A DNA stretch of 64,000 bases from Bacteroidales bacterium (GTDB lineage Bacteria > Bacteroidota > Bacteroidia > Bacteroidales > Lentimicrobiaceae): positions 124,001-188,000 of the forward strand of contig JAEUTG010000042.1 of assembly GCA_016788045.1 (NCBI GenBank), written 5' to 3'. The notes below the pieces were generated by a model that was not told the DNA's origin, made no database searches, and saw only the letters and a list, made by a program, of their open reading frames with translations. This document shows positions 16,734 to 25,596 of the stretch, piece by piece. The stretch's first letter is position 1. Every line of letters starts with the position of its first letter. A program made the translations under genes and the position numbers.

Positions 16734-18851
16734 TCAGTTTTCCAGCAAACCCCTGCGTTTGAGCAACGGGGTGATGTCCGGTTCTGCCCCCCTGAACTTA
16801 CTATACAGTTGCATGGGGTCTTCTGTTCCACCACGCGATAGTATATTTTCCCTGAACGAGAGGGCTGTTTTTCTGTCGAACAGCCCGTTTTCACGGAATG
16901 CTTCAAAGGCATCGGCATCGAGAATGGCAGCCCATATATAGCTGTAGTAGCCCGAGGAATAGCCCCCACTGAAGATGTGGTTGAAATAGGTTGAGCGGTA
17001 CCGGCTGGTGATCTCCGGGATCAGTCCCAGCTTACTGAGGGTTGATTGTTCGAACTCTCCGACATTGCTTACAGAGCCTTCAGTCAGGTTATGGTAGCCC
17101 ATGTCGAGAAACGCGGCTGCAAGGTATTCCACCGTCTCAAATCCCTGGTTGAAATAACTGCTTTTCTGCAATTTTTCTATCAATTGCTGCGGAATGACTT
17201 CACCTGTAAGGTAATGTCTGGCATACATTTTCAACACTTCGGGTTCAGCAGCCCAGTTTTCCATGATCTGGGATGGCAGTTCTACGAAATCTCGTGGTAC
17301 CGAAGTTCCGGTTAAACTATAGTAGGTGGATGATGAAAGCAGACCGTGCAGTGCGTGGCCGAACTCATGAAACAGGGTGTTGGTTTCATCAAAGGTGAGC
17401 AGGGAAGGCTGGGTTGAGGTTGGTTTGGAGAAGTTGCATACATTGACAATTACAGGGCTGATGTTTCGTCCGTTTTCGCGGTATTGTTTGCGGTAACTGT
17501 TCATCCACGCACCACCGCGCTTGCTTTCACGGGGGTGAAAATCCATATACAGAATTCCGATATGCTGACCGCTGGCTTCTTTCACTTCATAGGCAATCAC
17601 ATCGTTGTGGTACACCGGAATGTCCTTTCGTTCGGTAAAGGTTATGCCATAGAGTTTACCGGCGACCTCAAAAACACCCTGCCTCACATTTTCAAGGGAA
17701 AAGTAGGGCTTGAGCAATTCATCGTTCAGGTCATATTTTTCTTTACGCAGTTTTTCTGCATAGTAGCGCCAGTCCCAGGGCTGAAGCCTGAAACTGCCGC
17801 CATCGCGATCTATGATGGCCTGCAGATCAGCAGCTTCGGCAACTGCACGGTTGAGGGCAGGTTTCCATAGCTGGAGGAGTAGTTTTTCTACATTTTCGGC
17901 ATTTTTCGCCATATTTTCTTCCAGGACGAAGGCGGCATGGCTTTCATATCCGAGCAGTTTTGCTTTTTCGAGCCTCAGGGCGACAATCTGCTGAATAAGG
18001 GCATTGTTGTCGTTGGCATTACCCTGATTCCCCCTGTTGATATAGGCTTTGTATATTTTCTCGCGCAAATCCCTGTTGTCAGCATACTGAAGGAAAGGCA
18101 TAATGCTGGGGTTGTGAAGCGTATACACCCACTTACCTTCCATTCCTGCTTCTGCGGCAGCCTCTGCCCCTTGCTGAACAAGTTCAGGTGTCAGACCTGA
18201 AAGGTCTTCAGGTTTGTCGATAATCAGTCTGAAGTCATTGGTTTCTTTCAATACGTTCTCCCCAAACTGAAGGGTAAGCACAGACAGTTTCTTGTTGATT
18301 TCCCTGAAACGTTCACGGGAATCTTCAGAGAGGGCCGCTCCACCGCGTACAAAATCCTTATATTTTTCTGTAAGCAGGCGCATTTGCTCTCCATTGAGTC
18401 CGAGGCTGCCACGTTTTTCATAGACAGCCTTAACTTTCTCAAACAAAGCCGGATTCAGGTTTATGTTATCGTAGTGTGCCGATAGCATTGGAGCCATTTC
18501 TTTGGCAATGGCCTGAAGCTCTTTGCTGGTATTGGCTGAATTGAGGTTAGCAAAAACGCTGTTGACCTTACGGATCAGGCTTCCGCTGTAGTCCAGCGCT
18601 GCAATGGTGTTGTCGAAATCCGGCAGCGCAGGGTTGCTGACAATTGCCTCAACCTCTTTGTTTTGAAGATCCATGCCTGTTCTGATGGCGGGCAGGAAAT
18701 GGCCGGGTTCTATCTGGCTGAACGGCGGAACACCGAAGGGTGTATTGAATTCTTTCAGAAAGGGGTTCTCAGCAGCAGGTGCATGCTGCCCGGTAACTGT
18801 GTGTGCAATCATGATGGTAAGCAGAGTTAAAAATAAGCTGGATTTTTTCAT
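16734..18851 (-). CDS. dcp: M3 family peptidyl-dipeptidase
   Basis: Dcp is a zinc metallopeptidase that removes C-terminal dipeptides from oligopeptides. The 705-residue protein has the M3 zinc site HEFGHALHG near residue 495. Family blocks are present: NPFLKEFNTPFGVPPFSQI at the start, and MDFHPRESKRGGAWM and FETVEYLAAAFLDM later. A signal peptide (MKKSSLFLTLLTIMIAHTV, cleavage near TGQ) places it in the periplasm. E. coli Dcp is treated as cytoplasmic, whereas exported Dcp is common in Bacteroidetes. It is a single-gene unit with its own -7 box and terminator. Confidence 0.93.
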   Translation of the reverse strand: MKKSSLFLTLLTIMIAHTVTGQHAPAAENPFLKEFNTPFGVPPFSQIEPGHFLPAIRTGMDLQNKEVEAIVSNPALPDFDNTIAALDYSGSLIRKVNSVFANLNSANTSKELQAIAKEMAPMLSAHYDNINLNPALFEKVKAVYEKRGSLGLNGEQMRLLTEKYKDFVRGGAALSEDSRERFREINKKLSVLTLQFGENVLKETNDFRLIIDKPEDLSGLTPELVQQGAEAAAEAGMEGKWVYTLHNPSIMPFLQYADNRDLREKIYKAYINRGNQGNANDNNALIQQIVALRLEKAKLLGYESHAAFVLEENMAKNAENVEKLLLQLWKPALNRAVAEAADLQAIIDRDGGSFRLQPWDWRYYAEKLRKEKYDLNDELLKPYFSLENVRQGVFEVAGKLYGITFTERKDIPVYHNDVIAYEVKEASGQHIGILYMDFHPRESKRGGAWMNSYRKQYRENGRNISPVIVNVCNFSKPTSTQPSLLTFDETNTLFHEFGHALHGLLSSSTYYSLTGTSVPRDFVELPSQIMENWAAEPEVLKMYARHYLTGEVIPQQLIEKLQKSSYFNQGFETVEYLAAAFLDMGYHNLTEGSVSNVGEFEQSTLSKLGLIPEITSRYRSTYFNHIFSGGYSSGYYSYIWAAILDADAFEAFRENGLFDRKTALSFRENILSRGGTEDPMQLYSKFRGAEPDITPLLKRRGLLEN

Positions 18852-18871
18852 GTTCAGGTATTTTATGGTGT

Positions 18872-18879
18872 CAAAAATA
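18872..18879 (-). promoter_or_regulatory. -7 box of dcp
   Basis: TATTTTTG on the minus strand matches TAnnTTTG, 20 bp before the ATG. No good -33 element. Confidence 0.4.
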
Positions 18880-18945
18880 GCTGATTTACACGAATTAAGC
18901 GGAGCGTATAACGCAGCGAATTCTGATCGGGCATACTGAAAATTA

Positions 18946-18973
18946 AAAATGCCCCTGAAACCGGGGCATTTTC
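18946..18973 (-). terminator. Terminator of the E1 dehydrogenase gene
   Basis: AAAATGCCCC and GGGGCATTTT pair perfectly around a 6-base loop, with T-rich flanks on the minus strand (TTTTTAATTTTC). Confidence 0.8.
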
Positions 18974-18989
18974 AGTAAGGAGGAACCAC

Positions 18990-21026
18990 TCAGAAGTTCA
19001 GGACTTCGAGTGCAGCATTTTTAATTCTGGTCTGGTCGGGAAGAATGGCTTTCTCCAGAATGCGGTTGAATCCGACCGGAGTGAAGGTTGAGCCGACGCG
19101 TTTTACAGGTGCATCAAGGAATGTGAATGCTTCTTCGGTAATCTGGGCGGCAATTTCTCCGCCAAATCCGCCGAATACCTTGTCTTCATGCACTACCAGC
19201 ACCCTGTTCGTTCTTTTAACAGATTCCAGAATGGTTTCTTTGTCAAGCGGAACGAGGGAACGGATGTCGACAACCTCAATACTTTTTCCGGTTTCTTCAA
19301 AAATCTGTTGTGCAACTGCCAGGCTCATGTGGGTGGTATTCCCGTAGGTAACGATGGTGAGGTCTTTTCCCGGTCTGCGGATTCTTGCTTTGCCGAAGGG
19401 GACTTCAAAATCATCGGGAACCCAGGTTTCTGCCAGGGGGTCGTTGTAGAGGGCTTTCGGTTCAAGAAACATGGTGGGTCCTTCGGAACGCAGGCTGGTA
19501 CGCAGCAAACCGGCGGCATCATCAGCAAAAGAGGGATACACGATTCTGATTCCCGGGAAGGTAGCCAGGGCTCCTTCAATGGTCTGGGAATGGTACAACC
19601 CACCTCCGATGTAACCACCGGAAGCAAGCCTTACGGTAACATTCGGGCTGAATGCGCCGTTGCTTCTCCAGTAGTCATGGGTGAGTTCAACGAACTGCTC
19701 CATGGCAGGCCAGAAATAATCTGCAAATTCAGCACCTTCTATCACCACCCTGAGCTTTTTACTGAAGCGGCTCATTCCATTGGCGGTACCTACAATAAAA
19801 TCTTCGGCAATGGGGGCATTGAAGACGCGTTCGATGCCAAACTCCTGCTGAAGGCCTTTGCTTACATTGAAGATTCCGCCTTTTTCCTTGTTGGCGATAT
19901 CCTGACCCCAGATGAAAGTATCGGGGTTATGCCTGAATTCAGCCTTCAGGGTCTGGTTGAGGGCCTGGATAAGTTTCAGCTTTTCGCCCGATTGAAGGTT
20001 GTGGGTTCCGTCGGGGTATTTCGATGCAGGATATGCATCAGCAATCACGAAATCAAAAATGCTTGCCGGATCGGGATCGGGGGCTGCCAGGGCTTTTTTG
20101 TGTGCCTTTGACACCTCATCCTTGGCTTTTTTATCCAGTTCGTCCAACTCAGCTTCGGTGACCCTGCCCGAAATGATCAGTGTTTTCCTGTATCTGTCGA
20201 AAGGATCGTTGGCCTGGGCGCAGAAGCGCTCATTGTCGTCGCGGTAGAGCTCGTGTTTGTCGGAGTTTGAATGTGAATGAATTCTTACCACACTGGCATG
20301 AACGATCACCGGTTCCTGTTTTTCGAGGGCATATTTACGCGCCTGAGTCATGGCATTCATTGAATCAAATACATTCTTGCCATCACAATAGATAATCCGA
20401 AGATTTTTAAATCCCCTGAAGTTATCTGCAGCCCGCCAGTTGGCAGTCTGATCGCGTTTGTGGACCGAAATTCCGTAGTTGTTATCCTGAAAAACAAAAA
20501 CCACCGGAAGTTTTTCGTTTGAAGCGCCGTTGATGGCCTCATAAACATACCCTTCCGAGGTTGAAGATTCTCCCTGGGAGCTGAAGGCTACAGCTTTTAC
20601 CCCATATTTTTTGATGGCCCGGGCAACACCCACTGCATGAAGAGTATGGTTACCGGTGGCTGATGAAACGTTGTGGATATTCCATGCCGGTTTGGCAAAG
20701 TGATTCGACATGTGGCGCCCTCCGCTGGCAAGGTCGGTGGCTTTAGAAATGCCGTTGAGTATGATTTCTTCTGCACTGACCCCTGCTGAAATTGCTGTGA
20801 GCATGTCACGATAATAGGGGAAAAGATGGTCGTTGTTTTTCTGAAACACCTGTCCGAGTGCCAGTTGTATGCCGTCATGACCAGCATAAGGTGCGTGATA
20901 CGACCAGCCCAGGGCCTGTTTGAGGTAATTGGGGGCGCGGTCGTCAAGTTTGCGCCCGAGCGACATCAGGTAGTACCATTCTTTGAGTAATTCCTTATCG
21001 GTATTCTTAATTCCAAAATCTTTCAT
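18990..21026 (-). CDS. 2-oxoacid dehydrogenase E1 component, alpha and beta subunits fused
   Basis: The 678-residue protein joins both halves of the thiamine-dependent branched-chain or pyruvate-type E1. Residues up to about 340 are alpha-like (RHMSNHFAKPAWNIHN, a GESSTSEG pocket, then FVFQDNNYGIS). The rest is beta-like (FIWGQDIANKEKGGIFNVSKG, AEFADYFWPAMEQ, LVVHEDKVFGGFG). The usual GDG of the thiamine motif is GES here. Fused E1 proteins are frequent in Bacteroidetes. No E2 or E3 gene is nearby, so it must share them with another locus. An open frame extends 19 codons further to 21083. I chose the ATG at 21026 (MKDFGIKNTDKE) as the natural N-terminus. Confidence 0.9.
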   Translation of the reverse strand: MKDFGIKNTDKELLKEWYYLMSLGRKLDDRAPNYLKQALGWSYHAPYAGHDGIQLALGQVFQKNNDHLFPYYRDMLTAISAGVSAEEIILNGISKATDLASGGRHMSNHFAKPAWNIHNVSSATGNHTLHAVGVARAIKKYGVKAVAFSSQGESSTSEGYVYEAINGASNEKLPVVFVFQDNNYGISVHKRDQTANWRAADNFRGFKNLRIIYCDGKNVFDSMNAMTQARKYALEKQEPVIVHASVVRIHSHSNSDKHELYRDDNERFCAQANDPFDRYRKTLIISGRVTEAELDELDKKAKDEVSKAHKKALAAPDPDPASIFDFVIADAYPASKYPDGTHNLQSGEKLKLIQALNQTLKAEFRHNPDTFIWGQDIANKEKGGIFNVSKGLQQEFGIERVFNAPIAEDFIVGTANGMSRFSKKLRVVIEGAEFADYFWPAMEQFVELTHDYWRSNGAFSPNVTVRLASGGYIGGGLYHSQTIEGALATFPGIRIVYPSFADDAAGLLRTSLRSEGPTMFLEPKALYNDPLAETWVPDDFEVPFGKARIRRPGKDLTIVTYGNTTHMSLAVAQQIFEETGKSIEVVDIRSLVPLDKETILESVKRTNRVLVVHEDKVFGGFGGEIAAQITEEAFTFLDAPVKRVGSTFTPVGFNRILEKAILPDQTRIKNAALEVLNF

Positions 21027-21200
21027 TAGTGTGAATCGGGTCAGAAATTGATTAATTGTTACTGCGCTAACAATCGCAGACATCCAAAGCGTAATAACAA
21101 CCCATTTACCTGTTTGTTCAGAAGGTTATAACAGTTTTTGCTACATGGATTCCTGTTGAAATGGCTTGAAGAACGAATGAATACGGGAAGTAGCTGGTTA

Positions 21201-21914
21201 TTATAATTTTACACCGAGGGTAAAATGGGCCTGTTTCCTGAAAGGGTTGTAAACCAAAGCAGATTTAAGGGTGACAGCGTATTTATGGGTGACAGGAATT
21301 TTGCGGGCGACGGAGATTCCGGTATTGATGAAAGAAGCCTTGTTAGCGTAATAACTACTGAAAGGGGTAAATCCTGTGAAGGCCCTGAGGTTGAATTTGC
21401 ACGGGGTAAAAGAAACAGATGGTTCTATATACGTGGAATAGTTGTTTCTGCCGTTTTCCGGATTCAGGTCGTCGCCATACACCATTACAGCTGCAAGCAG
21501 GGCAAAGGGGTGTTTTTCAGGGTTGGCATACTCGGCGTTGAGGTCGAAGGTGTGCCGGGTTCTGCCCTTTGCTATTTCAAAGAATTCAAACTTCTGAACA
21601 GGATTTACCGGGCAGAAGTAGTCGTATAAGGTAAAAGTAAGATTTTCTGCTGACCAGGAAAGGTAAAGGTCAAGCTCAGTGTAGCTGCCATTGGGGCACC
21701 AGGCGCCCCAGGCTCCCGTGGTAAAGCGGCCTTTCTGATACTCAAGGCTGGGCTGAAGGCTGACTGTAGTGCCATTGGCCGATCCTCTCCACAAATGTTT
21801 GCTGTAAATTTCAACGGAAATCCTGAGTTTGCCATCTGAAATTGAATCCTGACCAGACACCGCTGTAGAAATCAGAAGTAAAGTGCTCAGAAAAATAGTC
21901 GTAAAGCGTTTCAT
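21201..21914 (-). CDS. Small outer-membrane beta-barrel, TorF-like
   Basis: The 237-residue protein has a signal peptide (cleavage near VSGQ) and a barrel pattern ending in FTLGVKL. The segment VEIYSKHLWRG resembles the S-x-Y-x-WRG start of TorF/Gcw_chp putative porins, as do the YLSWSAENLTFTLYDYF strand pair and the AEYAN block. Function is unknown. It has its own promoter. No terminator is evident between it and the upstream end of the E1 gene. Confidence 0.65.
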   Translation of the reverse strand: MKRFTTIFLSTLLLISTAVSGQDSISDGKLRISVEIYSKHLWRGSANGTTVSLQPSLEYQKGRFTTGAWGAWCPNGSYTELDLYLSWSAENLTFTLYDYFCPVNPVQKFEFFEIAKGRTRHTFDLNAEYANPEKHPFALLAAVMVYGDDLNPENGRNNYSTYIEPSVSFTPCKFNLRAFTGFTPFSSYYANKASFINTGISVARKIPVTHKYAVTLKSALVYNPFRKQAHFTLGVKL

Positions 21915-21947
21915 TTCAAATGTTTAACCTTGCCATGAAAAAGTTTG

Positions 21948-21978
21948 CAAAGTTAATGAAACAGATCGTAAAGACAAT
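21948..21978 (-). promoter_or_regulatory. Promoter of the TorF-like barrel gene
   Basis: On the minus strand, ATTG (21978-21975) and TAACTTTG (21955-21948) stand 19 bp apart, matching the -33/-7 layout with one mismatch in the -33 box. It lies 33 bp before the ATG. Confidence 0.6.
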
Positions 21979-21996
21979 GCGCGGGATCAGAGAATT

Positions 21997-22572
21997 TTAC
22001 TCGCGGATGATTTTATATTCTCCGCTTTCTGTAAGCCGGATAATGGTTGAAGCCTTGGCCTGGTTAAACTGGTCGCGGTAGAGACCAACGGTGTAATCCA
22101 CCGCTTTGATGACAGATTCTGATATCCTGCTGAAAACCAGCGGGGCGTCTTCTCCGGAGATATTTGCCGAGGAAGAAATCACCGGTTTCTGAAACAATTC
22201 AATTAACCTGCTGCAAAAGTCATCTTTCACGATTCTGATGGCGATGGTGCCATCTGCTGCGCCGACATTTTTCGGAAGATTACATACATTATCATAGATC
22301 ACGGTTACCGGTTTGTCGATACTTCCGATCAGGTCGCCTGCGATCTCCGGAACTTTCTTAACATAGCGCGACAGCATGTCAAAACCGTTTACCAGAATGA
22401 TCAGGTTTTTGTTTTCCTTACGTTTTTTGATTTTATAGACTTTCTCTACGGCTTTGAAATTGGTGGCATCGCATCCTATTCCCCAGATGGTGTCGGTAGG
22501 GTAGAGGATCACACCGCCGTTTTTCAGAACTTTCAATGTTCTCGCTATTTCCGCTTCAAGAATGTCGTTCAT
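21997..22572 (-). CDS. tsaC: Threonylcarbamoyl-AMP synthase (Sua5/YrdC family)
   Basis: TsaC makes threonylcarbamoyl-AMP for the t6A37 tRNA modification. The 191-residue protein is the short YrdC-only form: GGVILYPTDTIWGIGCDAT, the KIKKRKENKNLIILV motif with the substrate-binding KR residues, VTVIYDNV, and SSANISGED near the C-terminus. No Sua5 C-terminal domain. Its ATG overlaps the stop of the upstream glycosyltransferase gene (ATGA), so translation is probably coupled. Confidence 0.92.
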   Translation of the reverse strand: MNDILEAEIARTLKVLKNGGVILYPTDTIWGIGCDATNFKAVEKVYKIKKRKENKNLIILVNGFDMLSRYVKKVPEIAGDLIGSIDKPVTVIYDNVCNLPKNVGAADGTIAIRIVKDDFCSRLIELFQKPVISSSANISGEDAPLVFSRISESVIKAVDYTVGLYRDQFNQAKASTIIRLTESGEYKIIRE

Positions 22573-23573
22573 GGATCAAGTCGTTCAAGTAATTGTTTCG
22601 GTTCTATTGACAAAGCACAGCTGAAATGTTTTTCAGGGCACTTTCTGTGACCATGCAGCCCGCAAGGTCTGCAGGAGAGCTGATGTTGTGTTTCAACTAC
22701 CGAGGCGTTGCCTGAAAGGGGGCCAAACCCGAATTCCGGCACGGTTGAACAGAAAACTGCCGTAACCGGGGCATCCACCGAGGAAGCCAGGTGCATGGGT
22801 GCTGAATCGTTCACGTAATTCATCACTGCTCCTTTCATAACATACGCCGACATCAGAAAGTTTAATTCACCGGCCAATACTTTCATATTCCGTGTTCCGG
22901 AAAGGGCACTGATGGTTTCACAGAGTTCCCGGTCGTCTTTTCCGCCAAGTAAAACAACCCTGATTCCCGGTGGCAGGGCCTGTATGAATTCAATCCATTT
23001 TTCTGCCGGATACTGTTTTGTAAACCAGAGAGAGGACGGGGAAATTGTAATGTATTGATCCTTAAATAGTTCGTTTATATTACTTCCCGCTTTCTCCGGG
23101 TCTGGGTAAAGCACAGGTTTTGCTGGCTTTATGTCCTGAATCCAGGAAATCAACCCGTGGTTTCTCGTGATTTCGTGCCCGGTTGGCGAAGTGTGGCTGA
23201 TGATGTGCCTGCTTTTGTGGTTAAAGGCAAAGGAAAACGGATTTTTGTCGAATCCGCACCTGTGCCGGGCACCCGACAAGGTTGTGATCAGGCCGCTGGA
23301 TGCGAACCTTTGTACATTGATCACAGCATCGTACCTCGTTTTGCGGAATTCTGAAACCAGTTGAAAGAGGTTGCGGTATTTGTCTTTGCTTTTGTCGAAA
23401 GTGTAGACTTTCCGGATAAACGGGTGTCCTTCGAAGAGTCCCTGATAGCCCTTTTTGATCAGGTAATCAGTCTGCAGGTCCGGATACAGGTTGTGGAGGC
23501 TTTCAGCCAGCGCGGTTGAAAGGATAACATCGCCCAGGGATGCAGTCTGGATGATCAGGACCTGTTTCAGCAA
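22569..23573 (-). CDS. Glycosyltransferase family 9 (heptosyltransferase-like), TTG start
   Basis: The 334-residue protein has the GT9 layout of ADP-heptose:LPS heptosyltransferases: LIIQTASLGDVILSTALAES at the start, ITISPSSLWFTKQYPAEKW in the middle, VVLLGGKDDRE, and the acceptor-side YVNDSAPMHLASS. A C-terminal CRPCGLHGHRKCPEKHFSC cluster may bind metal or form disulfides. It probably adds a sugar to the lipopolysaccharide core. The only in-frame start that fits the family's N-terminus is TTG at 23573, since a TAA stop lies seven codons upstream. It follows dapD by 32 bp. Confidence 0.85.
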   Translation of the reverse strand: MLKQVLIIQTASLGDVILSTALAESLHNLYPDLQTDYLIKKGYQGLFEGHPFIRKVYTFDKSKDKYRNLFQLVSEFRKTRYDAVINVQRFASSGLITTLSGARHRCGFDKNPFSFAFNHKSRHIISHTSPTGHEITRNHGLISWIQDIKPAKPVLYPDPEKAGSNINELFKDQYITISPSSLWFTKQYPAEKWIEFIQALPPGIRVVLLGGKDDRELCETISALSGTRNMKVLAGELNFLMSAYVMKGAVMNYVNDSAPMHLASSVDAPVTAVFCSTVPEFGFGPLSGNASVVETQHQLSCRPCGLHGHRKCPEKHFSCALSIEPKQLLERLDP

Positions 23574-23605
23574 AATATCGTTAATGTTGGATTATTCATT
23601 CATTG

Positions 23606-24424
23606 TTAAACCTGAAGGTCAAACTCGCGCAAGGCATTGTTGAGCGTGGTTTTCAGGTCGGTTGATTCTTTTCGTCGTCCGATGATGAGTGCACAGGACA
23701 CCTGAAACTCACCTGCCGGGAATTTCTTCGGGTAAGAACCGGGGATAACCACGGAACGGGGTGGTACATAGCCTTTGTATTCGACCGGTTCATTCCCGGA
23801 TACATCGATGATTCTGGTGGATTTCGTAATAACAACGTTGGCCCCCAGCACGGCTTCGCGGCCTATGTGCACGCCCTCCACCACGATGCATCGTGATCCG
23901 ATAAAGCAGCCGTCTTCTACAATCACCGGGGCTGCCTGAACCGGTTCGAGAACACCGCCGATACCCACGCCTCCCGAAAGATGCACGTTTTTACCGATCT
24001 GGGCACAGGACCCCACGGTTGCCCAGGTGTCGACCATGGTATTGCTGTCAACATAAGCACCGATGTTAACATACGAAGGCATGAGAATTACACCCGGTGC
24101 AAGATAGGAGCCATAGCGTGCAACGGCATGGGGCACCACCCTTACCTCCTGTTCCCTGAAATTGTGCTTGAGCGGGATTTTGTCGTGAAACTCCAATGGC
24201 CCGGCTTCGGAAACTTTCATGCTGTTGATCGGGAAATAGAGAATAACTGCCTTCTTTATCCACTCATTGACCTTCCATTCACCATCAGCAGGTTCAGCCA
24301 CCCTTAATCTGCCTGTATCCAGCATCGCGATAATTTCAGTGATGGCCGCTGTTGTTTCAGGATCTTTGAGTAATTCCCTGTTATCCCAGGCATTTTCCGT
24401 GATCTTTTTTAATTCTGACACCAT
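23606..24424 (-). CDS. dapD: 2,3,4,5-tetrahydropyridine-2,6-dicarboxylate N-succinyltransferase
   Basis: DapD succinylates tetrahydrodipicolinate in the lysine/diaminopimelate pathway, feeding peptidoglycan. The 272-residue length is that of the family. A helical N-terminal domain is followed by left-handed beta-helix hexapeptide repeats (GVILMPSYVNIGAYVDSNTM, then VGSCAQIGKNVHLSGGVGIG, then EDGCFIGSRCIVVEGVHIGR). An open frame extends 36 codons upstream to 24532 and would overlap ruvX. I chose the ATG at 24424 (MVSELKKITENAW), which lies 21 bp after a -7 box. It leads a unit with GT9 and tsaC. Confidence 0.95.
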   Translation of the reverse strand: MVSELKKITENAWDNRELLKDPETTAAITEIIAMLDTGRLRVAEPADGEWKVNEWIKKAVILYFPINSMKVSEAGPLEFHDKIPLKHNFREQEVRVVPHAVARYGSYLAPGVILMPSYVNIGAYVDSNTMVDTWATVGSCAQIGKNVHLSGGVGIGGVLEPVQAAPVIVEDGCFIGSRCIVVEGVHIGREAVLGANVVITKSTRIIDVSGNEPVEYKGYVPPRSVVIPGSYPKKFPAGEFQVSCALIIGRRKESTDLKTTLNNALREFDLQV

Positions 24425-24445
24425 AATCATTGGATTTCCGTAGGT

Positions 24446-24453
24446 CAAAATTA
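24446..24453 (-). promoter_or_regulatory. -7 box of dapD
   Basis: TAATTTTG on the minus strand matches TAnnTTTG, 21 bp before the ATG at 24424. It rules out the longer upstream frame. It is back to back with the ruvX box 31 bp away. Confidence 0.5.
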
Positions 24454-24484
24454 TAGTTTTTTTCGACCGTTTAAGCTTAATTCT

Positions 24485-24492
24485 TAATTTTG
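24485..24492 (+). promoter_or_regulatory. -7 box of ruvX
   Basis: TAATTTTG matches TAnnTTTG, 20 bp before the ruvX ATG. A T-rich stretch (24457-24463) stands where the -33 element is expected. Confidence 0.5.
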
Positions 24493-24512
24493 CCACCAAT
24501 ACAAAGCAACGA

Positions 24513-24944
24513 ATGGGCAGAATTTTAGCCATTGATTACGGTCAGAAGAGGGTAGGACTTGCGGTTACCGATGAGCAGCGAATCATAGCATCACCACTTA
24601 CCACAGTACATTCCAAAGATGTCATCGCTTTTCTCAGGGATTATATTTCGAGAGAGAATGTTGACCTGTTCGTTGTCGGTGAGCCAAAACAGATGAACAA
24701 TCAGGCCTCAGAATCGGTTAAATTCATTGATCCGTTTATCCGTTTGCTTATGAAGCATTTTCCCGGGATTCCGGTTGAAAGAATTGATGAGCGGTTTACG
24801 TCGCTGATGGCCAAAAGGGCGATCCTTGATTCGGGGGCCAGGAAAAAAGACCGGCAGAACAAGGCCCTGGTGGATACTGTGAGTGCAGCCATCATTCTGC
24901 AATCATACCTTGATACTCTGGCTTTCAACCGTAACAGCCTGTAG
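24513..24944 (+). CDS. ruvX: Holliday junction resolvase-like RuvX (YqgF)
   Basis: RuvX/YqgF has an RNase H-like fold and acts on 16S rRNA precursors and perhaps Holliday junctions. The 143-residue protein shows the first catalytic Asp in ILAIDYGQKRVGLAVTD, LFVVGEPKQMN with the second acidic residue, VERIDERFTSLMA, and KKDRQNKALVDTVSAAIILQ with the final Asp. Length is typical. def follows after 49 bp. Confidence 0.95.
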   Translation: MGRILAIDYGQKRVGLAVTDEQRIIASPLTTVHSKDVIAFLRDYISRENVDLFVVGEPKQMNNQASESVKFIDPFIRLLMKHFPGIPVERIDERFTSLMAKRAILDSGARKKDRQNKALVDTVSAAIILQSYLDTLAFNRNSL

Positions 24945-24993
24945 TAGCGTTTTTACGCTGAACTGAAATTAACATTAAGATTGAAACCGGCCT

Positions 24994-25569
24994 ATGATTT
25001 TACCAGTTTTAGCTTTCGGACATCCGGCACTGCGGAAGGTTGCTGTGGATATTGACAAAGATTATCCCGGACTTGAACAGTTTATTGCCGATATGTTTGA
25101 GACCATGTACTCTTCCAACGGGGTGGGGCTGGCAGCTCCCCAGGTTAACAGAAGCATCCGTTTGTTTGTAATTGATGCCACACCGTATGCGGAGGATTTT
25201 CCGGGTGAAACCGATCTGAAACGGGTATTTATCAATGCCCGCATCGTTGAAGAAAAGGGCGAAGAATGGGCTTTCAACGAGGGATGCCTCAGCATTCCCC
25301 AGATCAGGGAGGATGTTATCCGTAAATCAGAACTCAGGATTCAGTATTACGACGAGCATTTCGTTTACCATGATGAAGAAATAAAGGGAGTGTTTGCCAG
25401 GGTTATTCAGCATGAGTATGATCACCTTGACGGAATTCTCTTTGTTGATCACATCAATCCCCTCAGAAAGATGATGCTGAAGCGCAAACTCACAGAAATA
25501 TCCAAAGGCCTGGTAAAAACAGATTACAAAATGATTTTTCCGCTTGCCAGAAAAAAAGCAGCCCTCTGA
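24994..25569 (+). CDS. def: Peptide deformylase
   Basis: Def removes the formyl group from the N-terminal Met of new proteins. The three family motifs are present: GVGLAAPQ, EGCLSIP (metal-binding Cys near residue 98) and QHEYDHLDG (two His ligands and Glu near residue 140). The 191-residue protein is of normal length. It is 49 bp downstream of ruvX and 27 bp upstream of a lipoprotein gene. Confidence 0.96.
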   Translation: MILPVLAFGHPALRKVAVDIDKDYPGLEQFIADMFETMYSSNGVGLAAPQVNRSIRLFVIDATPYAEDFPGETDLKRVFINARIVEEKGEEWAFNEGCLSIPQIREDVIRKSELRIQYYDEHFVYHDEEIKGVFARVIQHEYDHLDGILFVDHINPLRKMMLKRKLTEISKGLVKTDYKMIFPLARKKAAL

Positions 25570-25596
25570 AATTTATTGACATTAAATCTCCCTGAA

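Noticed and set aside
19188..20111. 307-codon open frame antisense to the E1 gene
   Set aside because: It lies wholly within a well-supported conserved gene on the other strand and encodes no recognisable motif.
24425..24532. 36-codon upstream extension of dapD
   Set aside because: It overlaps the start of ruvX and its promoter, and lacks family residues.
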